NCBI GenBank assembly: GCA_963735495.1
Contig: CAVTLG010000009.1
Span: forward strand, 620,001-684,000
From: CAVTLG01 sp963735495
Lineage (GTDB): Bacteria; Chloroflexota; Ktedonobacteria; Ktedonobacterales; Ktedonobacteraceae
Direction of reading: 5' to 3'
DNA length: 64,000 nt
Notes under the pieces: model-generated
Database searches by the model: none
Told to the model about the DNA's origin: nothing
What the model saw: the letters and a program-made list of their open reading frames with translations, nothing else
Shown here: positions 18,179 to 26,803 of the stretch, in pieces
How the letters are laid out: every line of letters begins with the position of its first letter
Numbering within the stretch: the first letter of the stretch is position 1
Made by a program: the position numbers and the translations under genes

Positions 18179-19054
18179 ATGACTTTAGAGCGTAGTCGCT
18201 TCCTGGTGGAGACAGCCTGGTTAGCGGAGCATCTGCATGATCCAGATCTGCGTATCGTGGATATGCGTGGCTATGTGCGAACAGTCACGCGTCCAGACGG
18301 TAAACAGGATGCTGAGTATGTGGGTGCGCCTGACGAATATGCGCGCGAGCATATTCCCGCTGCTCTCTATATTGATTGGAGCAAGGATATCGTTGATCCC
18401 GATGACGACGTAGAGGCGCAGATTGCTTCGGCTGAGCGTTTTGCCGCCGTCATGGACCGTCTGGGCATTGGTGATCAGCATCTTGTGGTGGCTTATGATA
18501 CGCATCCAGCCTCGCAATTTGCTACCCGCCTCTGGTGGGCGCTCAACTACTATGGCCATGAGCGTGTGGTGGTGCTTAATGGAGGATTGCCCAAATGGCA
18601 ACGTGAGCAGCGTCCATTAACGAGCGCAATTCCGACATACCCGCCTGCCCACTTTACTGCTGTGGCGCGACCTCAGTTGCGCGCGACCGCTGAAGACGTC
18701 CTGGCCTCGCTGGGCCAATCTGACATCACGCTGATAGATGCACGGGATAGTGGACAGTATACCGGCGAAATTGCGCGGGGGCGGCGTGGTCATATTCCGG
18801 GGGCTATTAGCCTGCCCCGCGAGGAACTGATCGATGCGGCTACAGGCACATTTCGTAGCACTGAAGAACTTCAGCGCATCTTTGCTGCGGCCAGGGTTGC
18901 GCCTGACAAGCACATTGTCGCGTATTGTAATGGTGGCGTTGCGGCGACAACCGTGCTTTTCAGTCTGGCTATGTTAGGCTATCCGCAACTGACCAATTAC
19001 GATGGTTCCTGGAACGAGTGGGGCAAGCGGCAGGATTTGCCGGTAGAGGTTTAA
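18179..19054 (+). CDS. Thiosulfate/3-mercaptopyruvate sulfurtransferase
   Basis: The protein has two tandem rhodanese domains (about 10-140 and 165-285) in 291 residues. The active cysteine lies in CNGGVAAT (Cys250), a loop common in the SseA-like group; the N-terminal rhodanese domain lacks a cysteine and is structural. It transfers sulfur from thiosulfate or mercaptopyruvate to an acceptor in the cytoplasm. GAGGAGG sits 8 bases before the ATG. It is co-directional and closely spaced with the phosphofructokinase, and a phosphotransferase-fold gene follows after 33 bases. Confidence 0.9.
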   Translation: MTLERSRFLVETAWLAEHLHDPDLRIVDMRGYVRTVTRPDGKQDAEYVGAPDEYAREHIPAALYIDWSKDIVDPDDDVEAQIASAERFAAVMDRLGIGDQHLVVAYDTHPASQFATRLWWALNYYGHERVVVLNGGLPKWQREQRPLTSAIPTYPPAHFTAVARPQLRATAEDVLASLGQSDITLIDARDSGQYTGEIARGRRGHIPGAISLPREELIDAATGTFRSTEELQRIFAAARVAPDKHIVAYCNGGVAATTVLFSLAMLGYPQLTNYDGSWNEWGKRQDLPVEV

Positions 19055-19087
19055 GTTTCGATCCCTGGAAACGGGTTGTGAAAGAGT

Positions 19088-20188
19088 ATGGAAGAATTTG
19101 GCGCTGAACATGCACAGGCGTCTCAGGAAGCAGAAGACCTGCTTGATCTCAATGAGGTCATGCAGGCTTTTGGTGTTTCTACCTGGCAGAACCTGGGACC
19201 GCTGGACACTGTGCCTGGTGCGGGCTTGCATTTGCTGGTGGATGTGCAGGGACAGCAGTATGTGCTCAGAGAGCGGCCTGAGGGCCTGATCGGCGAAGAT
19301 ATCAATCATCGTTACGACTTTCAGCGCTACTTGCAGCAGTCTGGCATACCGGTGCCATCGTTCTTGTTGACACCACAAGGTGCGCCAGTCGCAATGCTTG
19401 GTGAAGATAGCTTTGAGTTGCAACAATGGCCTGGTGGCGAGCAATTTGCTACTGCTGATCAGCGCAGCCTGGATTGGGTAGAGTTCGCTGGCAGTATGCT
19501 GGCGCGTATCCACCAGGCTTCGCGGGCGTATACGGGGCCCGAGCAGCGCTGGCCTGCGGAGGCGCATATCGGGGGCATTGTGCAGGGCTATCTCAACCTG
19601 GCGCGTAGCAAAGCTGATGAGTACCCTGTACAGGCAGTTGCTGCTAGCCTCGCGCATTGGGCTGATCAATGGGAGGCAGTTCTGCCGTCAGCTATGATGT
19701 CGCTTGGAGCGGGAGGACATGGGCTGCCGGAGTTCCACATCCACGGTGATTATCACGCACTCAATCTGCGTTTCGGATCATCGGGTGTGACTGCTGTAAT
19801 GGGTCTGGAGGCATCACGCTGGGAGAAACGTATCTTTGAAGTTGCCTATGCGCTCTTCTACTTCAGTGCACTCGCCTGGCAGCCAGGGAATAGCCTGACT
19901 CTGCCGCTCGTCAAGCGCGGTTTTGAGCCTGAGCGAGCACGGCGTTTCTTACATGCATACGGAGAGTTGTATCCACCGGTACGCGGTGAGGCTGCACTCT
20001 TAGCTGATGCCTTACTGCTTATTGCTCCAATAGCTACGATAAATGGTCCACTTGAGGATCTCTTCTATGTACAAGAGGAACCGACTGCTGCGGTAATTGA
20101 AGATATCATGGAGCGATTGTCCTGGGCGGCGACGTTGCCCGCGTGGCTAGGCCGCGTACGCCGTTCATTGTCCGAGATGTGGGAATGA
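19088..20188 (+). CDS. Phosphotransferase (APH/homoserine kinase II fold)
   Basis: The 366-residue protein has the aminoglycoside-phosphotransferase/HSK2 kinase fold, with HGDYHALN (219-226) as the catalytic loop. In place of the usual metal-binding Asp motif (such as IDFD or IDWE) it has VMGLEAS (237-243), so the second key aspartate seems to be missing. It is either an atypical or an inactive kinase. The substrate is unknown; family members act on homoserine, choline, sugars or antibiotics. It is the third gene of the phosphofructokinase/sulfurtransferase run and ends convergent with the Ser/Thr kinase. Confidence 0.72.
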   Translation: MEEFGAEHAQASQEAEDLLDLNEVMQAFGVSTWQNLGPLDTVPGAGLHLLVDVQGQQYVLRERPEGLIGEDINHRYDFQRYLQQSGIPVPSFLLTPQGAPVAMLGEDSFELQQWPGGEQFATADQRSLDWVEFAGSMLARIHQASRAYTGPEQRWPAEAHIGGIVQGYLNLARSKADEYPVQAVAASLAHWADQWEAVLPSAMMSLGAGGHGLPEFHIHGDYHALNLRFGSSGVTAVMGLEASRWEKRIFEVAYALFYFSALAWQPGNSLTLPLVKRGFEPERARRFLHAYGELYPPVRGEAALLADALLLIAPIATINGPLEDLFYVQEEPTAAVIEDIMERLSWAATLPAWLGRVRRSLSEMWE

Positions 20189-20222
20189 CTGCCTGTGTGC
20201 GCAGGCAAGCAGCACACAGGCT

Positions 20223-21866
20223 CTACCTGCGTGTGCTGAGATATGCTGCTGCGTATCCATGTAGTGCGAGCGTATGCAGTACCACGATACCAAGTATGAC
20301 CAGCAGAACGATGACGACCACGAGCAGTAGCCATAGCCGGGGGTCGATCTCAGGACCGGCTGGCGCAGGCTGAGAACCTGTGTCAGCCGGTGAGAAAGCG
20401 CTTGGATTCGTTGTGACGCCTTTTCTGGGCTGCGCGGGCGGAGTGGTGTTAGGTGCCACAGACTGCACCTGTTGTGCTACTAGTCTTTCAGGTCGGATGG
20501 CGGGTTGGCGGGCACTGGTTGACCTGCTAAAAGAGCGAGGTACGGCTGCATAGCTAGCTGAGGCCTCTTTCATGCGCCCTTGTGGCGCGATAACGGTGTT
20601 TTCCGCTGACGGAGTCTTTGCATATGCCTGGGCGCGTACCGCAGGAACCTGGCTGTTTGTTGACGCGTTGAGGGCAGCACCGCAGCGCGGGCAGAACGCC
20701 GCCTTTTGCGCCAGAGGTGCGTTGCAACGTGGGCAATGGTAGTTGTTGGGACCCATTGGTTGCGTGCCCTGCTCCTGGATAGTCTGGTTGGCGTGTTCCT
20801 TAGCCTCCTGGAGTGCGTCATAAAGGTCCGGCAGATCTGGTTGTGTACTATTTGGATCTCCCCGGCGTGATGGTGTTGGTGATGGGGGTCCCGGTAATGC
20901 TGCAATGACGTTTTTCAGATCATTCGCGAAATCTGCGACAAACTGGTAACGATTTTTTGGTTTCATCGCCATGGATTTTTGTATGATCTGGTCGATTTGT
21001 TGAAGCACGGCTGGGGGCAGCGTTTCAAGTTGCTCAATGTGGCGTGAGTGTTGCGGTGCTGGTTTTGATGGTTTCGTCACGCCCAGCCTGAATTGTCGTG
21101 CTGCCTTGGCCTCGGCGCTCTCTTCTGGCGGATTACTGGCGATGTGATCTCGTAATGATGGAAGGTCGCGTTGACCTTGTTGGAGTGATTGGTTGCGCGT
21201 AGAGACGCTAGGCGGCTCGTGTGCCGTCAAGACAAAATAAAGCGTCCCGCCCAGCGCATACACGTCTGAACGTGCATCTGTGCCTGTGCCGCCTGGATAT
21301 TGCTCTGGTGGTGCGTAGCCCGGTGTTCCCTGGTGGCGAATAAAGAAGAGGGTGCGCGCTCCATCGGCGGCGGCTTTTGCGTTCCCCAGATCCACCAGTA
21401 CGGCAGTACCGTTCGGTGTAATACGAATATTATCGGGCTTGATGTCGCGGTGAATAATAGTAGGACGCTGGCTATGCATAAACATCACCGCGTCACAAAT
21501 AGCGAGCAGCCAGGTCAGAATTTGCCGAATGGGAATACTCTCATTGCGTTGGCGTGCCATACGCACGAGATCGGTTAAATCGTTCCCCTCGATGTAGTTG
21601 ATGACAATATAGTAGCGGCCTCGCTCGATAAACGCATCCTGGAAGCCTGGCATATTGGGGTGACGCAGATGGCTAAGCACGGTTGCTTCATGTTGCAACT
21701 GCTCTTGTCCGCTCGAACCGCTTACCAGATACTCTTTCACCGCGTATTGCTGGTTGGTGACTAAGTCTATTGCCAGATAGACATGCCCAAATCCTCCACT
21801 ACCCAGTACGCGTTCAATGCGATAGCGTCCGTGTAATATTGTGCCTGATGGGACTGTCTCTATCAT
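20223..21866 (-). CDS. Membrane-anchored Ser/Thr protein kinase with zinc ribbon
   Basis: The 547-residue protein begins with a complete PknB-type kinase domain (about 16-320): glycine loop GSGGFGHVY (22-30), Lys44, HRDIKPDN (139-146), DLG (159-161) and APPEQYPGG with DVYALG. A Pro-rich linker leads to a double Cys-x2-Cys zinc ribbon (CPRCNAPL...FCPRCGAAL, about 395-415). A disordered stretch is followed by one C-terminal membrane helix (about 512-537), so the kinase faces the cytoplasm with almost nothing outside. ATG 21866 is preceded by AGAGG. The FHA protein at 34507 is a plausible reader of its phosphorylation, by family precedent only. Confidence 0.9.
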   Translation of the reverse strand: MIETVPSGTILHGRYRIERVLGSGGFGHVYLAIDLVTNQQYAVKEYLVSGSSGQEQLQHEATVLSHLRHPNMPGFQDAFIERGRYYIVINYIEGNDLTDLVRMARQRNESIPIRQILTWLLAICDAVMFMHSQRPTIIHRDIKPDNIRITPNGTAVLVDLGNAKAAADGARTLFFIRHQGTPGYAPPEQYPGGTGTDARSDVYALGGTLYFVLTAHEPPSVSTRNQSLQQGQRDLPSLRDHIASNPPEESAEAKAARQFRLGVTKPSKPAPQHSRHIEQLETLPPAVLQQIDQIIQKSMAMKPKNRYQFVADFANDLKNVIAALPGPPSPTPSRRGDPNSTQPDLPDLYDALQEAKEHANQTIQEQGTQPMGPNNYHCPRCNAPLAQKAAFCPRCGAALNASTNSQVPAVRAQAYAKTPSAENTVIAPQGRMKEASASYAAVPRSFSRSTSARQPAIRPERLVAQQVQSVAPNTTPPAQPRKGVTTNPSAFSPADTGSQPAPAGPEIDPRLWLLLVVVIVLLVILGIVVLHTLALHGYAAAYLSTRR

Positions 21867-22496
21867 AAAATCCTCTCTGGGTGCCCATCCCTTTTGCAGG
21901 AAGAACAAGAAAGCCGCCTGTGGGCAAGCCATCGTTTCTCTTGATGTTTCCCTCGTGCCAAACCACGTGACGTCTGCGGCATCGTGTGCGTAAAATACCT
22001 GTGTCTGGGAGGCAGCAGCAGGTTTTCACCATTTCATTGATCCGTCTGAGGATACTGCATTGGGTGACTGATTGCTACGTTGCGCCATGTTGCCCTCACC
22101 AGCAAAACGTCTTTAAAAGCATCTGCGCAAATCCCTTGTCTGGGGCGGAGATGCTTTTTACTTAAATGAGCATTCTACGGTTACAAAAGTTCTCGCATGG
22201 TCTGAATTGCATTCACGTCTGCCCTCGCATTATACACTAGTTCAAAGAACATGTACATGTCTTTAAGCCGTTGCCCGCGTGAAGTCCTGCTCTTTTGACC
22301 CTCTGTTTCGCCATTCTCTGTTTCGATACTATGTTGATGTTCGGCATATAGTGAGTGTATGATAAAGGCCGTAGGATCTCTCTAAGAAGAGAACTGACTG
22401 GCGGTAATATTTTCTTGCATTGAAAGTGCTGGTATGCGTTGAGTGCCGTAAGTGTCATGTTGCTGAATGCATAACGATGTGGAAAGGATCGGTTGT
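21867..22496. other. Long intergenic region containing repeat copy 2
   Basis: About 630 bases separate divergent genes. The left part holds the dispersed repeat (21956-22059). The rest shows short AT-rich stretches and no recognisable gene, tRNA or riboswitch. Confidence 0.5.
21956..22059 (-). repeat. Dispersed ~110-bp repeat, copy 2 (inverted)
   Basis: Read on the minus strand, this begins TGCAGTATCCTCA, runs through GACGGATCAATGAAA, and ends ACGTCACGTGGTTTGGCA, matching copy 1 at 7767-7876. Both termini and the ATTTTACGC...ATGCCGCAG section are nearly identical; the centre is shorter by about six bases. It lies about 90 bases upstream of the kinase start, in the kinase direction. Confidence 0.75.
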
Positions 22497-23636
22497 ATGT
22501 GTGCCTATCGCACGGGCCTGGTCTTTGATGAGCACTTTCTGGCTCATGATACTGGTGTAGAAACCACCGTTGTCACGCGTGCTGGCTCGTTTGAGCTTTC
22601 GCCAGAGCCGCATCCTGCCTCGCTCACCATTACGCGGCGTATTAAAGAGTTTCTCGATGGCGCTGGTCTGACGGAGCAGATGTTGCCTATTGCGGCGCGT
22701 ATGGCGGATGAGGACGAGATAGCTCTGTATCATACGCGTGACTATATTGCTGGCATACGGGCCTGTGAGGCGGGTGGTCCCAGGAGTGGCTCCTGGGGAG
22801 AGATTGAGGAAGATACTGTGCTCAGCCCTGGTTCATTTGAGGCGGCATTATACGCGGTTGGCGGAGCGATGAATGCCGTGGATGCGGTGGTAGAAGGGAG
22901 AGTACGTAATGCGTATGCTTTATTGCGTCCGCCGGGTCATCATGCGACGCGCAATCAAGGTATGGGCTTTTGTATTTTCAACGACATAGCTATTGCAGCC
23001 CATCATGCGCGCAATGTCTATGGTTTTGAGCGTATCATGATCGTCGATTGGGATGTTCATCATGGCAATGGTATTCAGGATGCCTTCTATCAAGATCCAG
23101 GTGTGCTGTTTGTCTCGTTGCACCAGCAAGACTGGTTTCCGCAACTGTCTGGCGAGCTGGAGCAGGTTGGGAGCGGCTCTGGCGTGGGGTATACCGTGAA
23201 CATTCCGTTGCCGCCAGGTACAGGTGATCGGGGCTATCAGGCTGCATTTGAGCAACTGGTCGTGCCGATTGGACTTCAGTTCCGTCCCCAGTTGATCCTC
23301 GTCGCAGCTGGTCAGGATGGGAGCTGGTTAGATCCGCTGGCGCAGATGATGCTGACGATGGCAGGCTATCGCCGGTTATCTACTTTGCTGGTGGATTTAG
23401 CTGAAAAGGTCTGTGATGGCCGTTTAGTGCTATTACAAACAGGTGGCTATAGTGCACCCTATGTGCCATATTGTACGGTTGCTGCGGTAGAGCCGCTGCT
23501 GGGGGTCGATCTGGGTATTGTCGATCTGTATGCCACGGCTCCAGAGCTTGAACGGTGTCATACCATCTTTTCGCGCGAGACCCATGATGCACTGGTCGCG
23601 GCTCGCGCGTGGCATAGGCAATGGTGGAATATCTAA
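22497..23636 (+). CDS. Histone deacetylase family amidohydrolase
   Basis: This 379-residue enzyme of the HDAC/acetylpolyamine amidohydrolase superfamily probably removes acetyl groups from small amines or proteins. It has RPPGHHA (144-150), GMGFCIFND (155-163), and the zinc ligands Asp186 and His188 in VDWDVHHGNG. The third ligand is in AGQD (271-274), and the transition-state Tyr is in GGY (316-318). All catalytic residues are present. The ATG at 22497 has AAAGGA upstream; an ATG 30 bases earlier lacks one. The gene is divergent from the kinase and stands alone. Confidence 0.88.
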   Translation: MCAYRTGLVFDEHFLAHDTGVETTVVTRAGSFELSPEPHPASLTITRRIKEFLDGAGLTEQMLPIAARMADEDEIALYHTRDYIAGIRACEAGGPRSGSWGEIEEDTVLSPGSFEAALYAVGGAMNAVDAVVEGRVRNAYALLRPPGHHATRNQGMGFCIFNDIAIAAHHARNVYGFERIMIVDWDVHHGNGIQDAFYQDPGVLFVSLHQQDWFPQLSGELEQVGSGSGVGYTVNIPLPPGTGDRGYQAAFEQLVVPIGLQFRPQLILVAAGQDGSWLDPLAQMMLTMAGYRRLSTLLVDLAEKVCDGRLVLLQTGGYSAPYVPYCTVAAVEPLLGVDLGIVDLYATAPELERCHTIFSRETHDALVAARAWHRQWWNI

Positions 23637-23780
23637 AGCCAGCGGAACAAAAGTACTACTGTTGGGGAGAGAACGTTTTCGCCAGGACAATCCAGGCGAG
23701 CTGTCTCACGAAACCAACACGCTCGTTCATAGCGAGGCTGGCCCGTACCCCTTCTCTCAAGCTAAGCCCGTTTTGTAATA

Positions 23781-23924
23781 AGTGACAAGATAGGCGTAGT
23801 CAAAAGCATGATTGAAGCACACAAAAGAGTGCTACCGGGTGCGCCTACGCTTATGAACATGGATCAGCCAGAAGCATTCAACCGTGCGGTATTAGATTTT
23901 TTGCAGATGGTACCAACTGCTTGA
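23781..23924 (+). pseudogene. C-terminal remnant of an alpha/beta hydrolase
   Basis: A short open frame ends in LPGAPTLMNMDQPEAFNRAV followed by LDFLQ, the typical C-terminus of alpha/beta-hydrolase-fold enzymes (the segment after the catalytic His with PEAFN and a final helix). Nothing upstream in any frame supplies the rest of the fold. It lies in the 300-base gap between the deacetylase-family gene and the S41 protease. I read it as the tail of a deleted gene. Confidence 0.55.
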
Positions 23925-23939
23925 GAACGGTTCTGCTCA

Positions 23940-25382
23940 TCACTTGTGGCCTGTTGTCAAGTAGTGGATGGCTGCTACTAACTGGGCATCTCCGCTGTTA
24001 AGGATCTGCTGCTGAGTCATATTGGCCTGGTTTTCTTGATTGGCAGACAGCACTGTATCTGCGTTTTGGGTGACGACAATATTGGGTGTGATGCCTCCGT
24101 GCGTGGTGCTGGTGCCACGGATGAATTGACCATCGGGCGTCAACCACTCCTGGGTGCCGAGCAGTAGGGCAGAACCATCGGCGAGTGTATATTGCTCCAG
24201 GACCGTGCCTGTGCCGAAGGTTTGTTCGCCAATAACTGTAGCGCGATGATTATCCTTCAGTGCCCCGGTCACAATTTCTGCTGCACTGGCCGTATCACCG
24301 TTGACCAGAACGACCATGGGGTCCGTCGTGTCGACCGCTTTGCCGTTCACCGGAACCGGTGTACGTTGTCCCGTGCTATCCTCCTCTAACAGCACATTGC
24401 CACTCTTGATAAAGAGGCTGGCGGTGTCGATGGCCTCATCCAGGTAGCCCCCCGGATTATTGCGCAGATCGAGGATAATCTTCGTGGCCCCCATACTCTT
24501 CGCCTTAGCGAGCGCAGCTTTCACCTGGTTGGCAGTACCGGAAGAAAATTGTAAAACTTGAATATCGGCAGTATGGCTTTCAGGAATATAGTGCATAAAC
24601 ACATTGGGTTCCTCTATCGCGGCGCGCTGGATATTAAATTTCAGCGATTTCGCCTCTCCTGGGCGTTGGATCGTGAGCGTGACCGTCGTGCCTGCCTGCC
24701 CTTGAATGAGATTGCTAGTGTAGGTAATGCCCTTGCCAACAACACTCTTCCCGTTTACCGCCGTGATTACATCGCCTGATTTCAAACCAGCTTTTGCAGC
24801 GGGCGCGCCTGGAATTGTCGAAGTGACAATCAGTTGCTGCGTCTTCGCGTCCAGGCTCAGATAGATACCGATGCCTGTAAATTGGCCGCTTAGCTGCTGA
24901 TTTTCACTCTGGACATCAGTGGGAGTCATAAAACGCGAGTGACCTTTATCTTGTAGCGTCGCGACCATCGCCTGAATGGCAGCATAAGACATGTTCTTAT
25001 AGTTGATATCTTTGCGATCAACATAATTCTTGTCAACCGTCGTCCAGGCCTGGTCAAAGAGCTGTTCATAATATTTTGATTGATTACTCTGATTGAAATA
25101 GTTCCCAATGTATTGATTGCCAAACCAGCCAGCCACGAAAGCTACTACGACCAGCGTCGTCGTAATCAGAATCTGTCTGGTGAGCTGCTGTGCGCGCGAA
25201 AGGCTATCGGCTGGCTGCATAGCCTGGTCGGGAGCTGGCGTTGTATTACTCTGTTGGCTGGGGAGAAAAGGGTACTGATCGAAATCATCAGAGGCTGATT
25301 GCTCAGCGGGAGTGGGATTATTTGTATGATCAGGCTCCTCGTACCAGCGTGGATCATCGTATCCGTTCACGTGTATCTCCAT
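23940..25382 (-). CDS. S41 C-terminal processing peptidase, lysine-less variant
   Basis: The 480-residue protein has a cytoplasmic polar N-terminus, one membrane helix (about 71-90), a short peptidase N-terminal part, a PDZ domain (about 160-245) and a tail-specific protease core. The nucleophile Ser366 lies in NGDTASAAEI. The catalytic Lys normally found 25 residues later in TFGKG is here TFGTG (about 388-392), so the standard Ser-Lys dyad is incomplete. The domain layout is CtpA/CtpB-like and would act outside the membrane. The start ATG has no obvious Shine-Dalgarno sequence. It lies downstream of infC, separated from it by a strong terminator. Confidence 0.85.
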   Translation of the reverse strand: MEIHVNGYDDPRWYEEPDHTNNPTPAEQSASDDFDQYPFLPSQQSNTTPAPDQAMQPADSLSRAQQLTRQILITTTLVVVAFVAGWFGNQYIGNYFNQSNQSKYYEQLFDQAWTTVDKNYVDRKDINYKNMSYAAIQAMVATLQDKGHSRFMTPTDVQSENQQLSGQFTGIGIYLSLDAKTQQLIVTSTIPGAPAAKAGLKSGDVITAVNGKSVVGKGITYTSNLIQGQAGTTVTLTIQRPGEAKSLKFNIQRAAIEEPNVFMHYIPESHTADIQVLQFSSGTANQVKAALAKAKSMGATKIILDLRNNPGGYLDEAIDTASLFIKSGNVLLEEDSTGQRTPVPVNGKAVDTTDPMVVLVNGDTASAAEIVTGALKDNHRATVIGEQTFGTGTVLEQYTLADGSALLLGTQEWLTPDGQFIRGTSTTHGGITPNIVVTQNADTVLSANQENQANMTQQQILNSGDAQLVAAIHYLTTGHK

Positions 25383-25497
25383 CAGGCACAGCTATTGGGT
25401 GTGCTCTTGTTAATGTGACGTATGTTCCTTCTGAACCGCTCTTATCTTAATCGCGTAGGTACAAAAAGTCAAATCATATGAAGATGGTGGTAGGAGC

Positions 25498-25535
25498 AAA
25501 AAAAAGAGGGTTATAGTGCTTTGGACTAAACCCTC
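25498..25535 (-). terminator. Intrinsic terminator after infC
   Basis: On the minus strand a GAGGGTT/AACCCTC hairpin (25506-25512 with 25529-25535) is followed at once by eight T residues (A8 at 25498-25505 on the plus strand). It lies 86 bases past the infC stop codon and is a textbook Rho-independent terminator. Confidence 0.8.
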
Positions 25536-25620
25536 GTGCAATGAAATGTGGAGCGGAACTCACGACTACAATTTGATCTACGAGCTATGACAGATACAAG
25601 GCTTGTACGTGAGCGAAGGA

Positions 25621-26355
25621 CTACTGCGATGGTATTTCGGCCTGTTGATCACTGGAGGATACATTGCTGGCTGGTTGTTGCTGCTGTTGAGCAGTACTCC
25701 CATTAGCGACAATGGATGGCTGCTGTTGAGTAGCATTCCCACTAGCAATGATAGCTGGCTGTTGCTGCTGGGCAGCATTTCCATTCGTGGTAGGGGCCTG
25801 TTTTTTGGGAGGTTCCCATCCTGGAGCCCGGGAGACGATCATCGACATCATGCGCCCTTCCATCACAGGCGAGCGTTCGATGGTCGCCATACCTTTCAAC
25901 TCTTCAGCAATGCCGTCTAGCAACTTGCGACCAATGTCTGGGTGACGCATATCGGGACCACGGAACTGCACGCTGACACGCACTTTATCCCCCTCAGCTA
26001 GAAACTCCTGGATCTTGCGCGTTTTCACTTCGACGTCATGGTCGTCTGTACGTGGACGCATGCGAATCTCTTTGAGCGTGATGGTTTTCTGGTTCTTGCG
26101 CGCCTCATTTTCCTTCTTGGCCTGCTCATACTTGAAGCGACCGTAATCCATGAGCTTGCAAACCGGTGGTAGAGCATTCGGCGATACTTCGACCAGGTCA
26201 AGATTCCTATCACGGGCAATATCAAGAGCCCGCAGGGGGGGCATCACTCCCATCATTTCGCCGTTTTCATCGATTAAGCGTACCTCACGTGCACGAATAC
26301 GTTCATTCACTCGTGTCTCACGCGAACGGTCATTCCCCCGAAAATCCTTATTGAT
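25621..26355 (-). CDS. infC: Translation initiation factor IF-3, AUC start
   Basis: IF-3 binds the 30S subunit and checks start-codon pairing. The two IF-3 domains are clear: the N-terminal part with VNERIRAREVRLID and LVEVSPNALPPVCKLMDYG, and the C-terminal part with KEIRMRPRTDDHD and VQFRGPDMRHPDIG. The only well-placed start is ATC at 26355, with AGAGGAG 8 bases upstream; a TTG two codons earlier would be too close to it. Non-canonical starts (AUU, AUC) are known for infC and underlie its self-regulation. A tail of about 60 residues rich in Gln, Asn and Ser follows the normal end. The usual neighbours rpmI and rplT are absent. Confidence 0.92.
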   Translation of the reverse strand: MNKDFRGNDRSRETRVNERIRAREVRLIDENGEMMGVMPPLRALDIARDRNLDLVEVSPNALPPVCKLMDYGRFKYEQAKKENEARKNQKTITLKEIRMRPRTDDHDVEVKTRKIQEFLAEGDKVRVSVQFRGPDMRHPDIGRKLLDGIAEELKGMATIERSPVMEGRMMSMIVSRAPGWEPPKKQAPTTNGNAAQQQQPAIIASGNATQQQPSIVANGSTAQQQQQPASNVSSSDQQAEIPSQ

Positions 26356-26486
26356 AGTCAAATCTCCTCTTCTAAAACTAGTGGATACATCTGTAAGTGG
26401 TGATTGTAATCTCTGCGATCCGCCACCAGCAGTTCTTGTAGAGTTTACCTCAAACAAGAAACAGGCTAGCGTAAACGGACTGCTTA

Positions 26487-26515
26487 AGTATACTACGAGA
26501 GGAGGCTGTTTGCAA
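26487..26515 (-). promoter_or_regulatory. Sigma-70-type promoter of infC
   Basis: On the minus strand TTGCAA (26510-26515) and TATACT (26487-26492) are spaced by exactly 17 bases, predicting a start of transcription near 26480 and a leader of about 125 bases before the AUC start. Confidence 0.6.
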
Positions 26516-26653
26516 GGGTGCAACGACGTCGAAACCACTGCTGATGATGTATAGAAACATATGCACGTAACTGGGAAAAGAAGAGCAAGCAAGTCATGCA
26601 CCGTGAGCGGTTTTATGAAGCATACGCAGGCGTATATTTGCGCGAAGTGGAGA

Positions 26654-26698
26654 ATTTCGCCATTTTCTGGGGTCAAAGGATGTATATTTCGCCATTTT
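26654..26698 (+). repeat. Two direct repeats before thioredoxin-domain gene
   Basis: ATTTCGCCATTTT occurs at 26654-26666 and again at 26686-26698, 32 bases apart or about three helical turns, immediately ahead of a TATACT element. The same-face spacing suggests tandem binding sites for a regulator. Confidence 0.4.
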
Positions 26699-26803
26699 TG
26701 TGGTATACTTCTGCTCAGAAAGGTTTTGAGGCGTGAGGTGTGGCAAACCTTCCCATTCTATTCCCCTGGAGAGACATTGGATTGACACGAAGGAGGCTCA
26801 GGT

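Larger units (their letters stand above)
26356..26803. other. Divergent infC/thioredoxin-domain promoter region
   Basis: This 448-base gap holds the infC promoter (26487-26515, minus strand) and leader, and on the other side a pair of direct repeats (26654-26698) before a plus-strand TATACT at 26704-26709. No coding sequence is seen. Confidence 0.6.

Noticed and set aside
25603..25920. Plus-strand ORF opposite the end of infC
   Set aside because: It is the complement of the Gln-rich repeat codons of the IF-3 tail and has no independent support.
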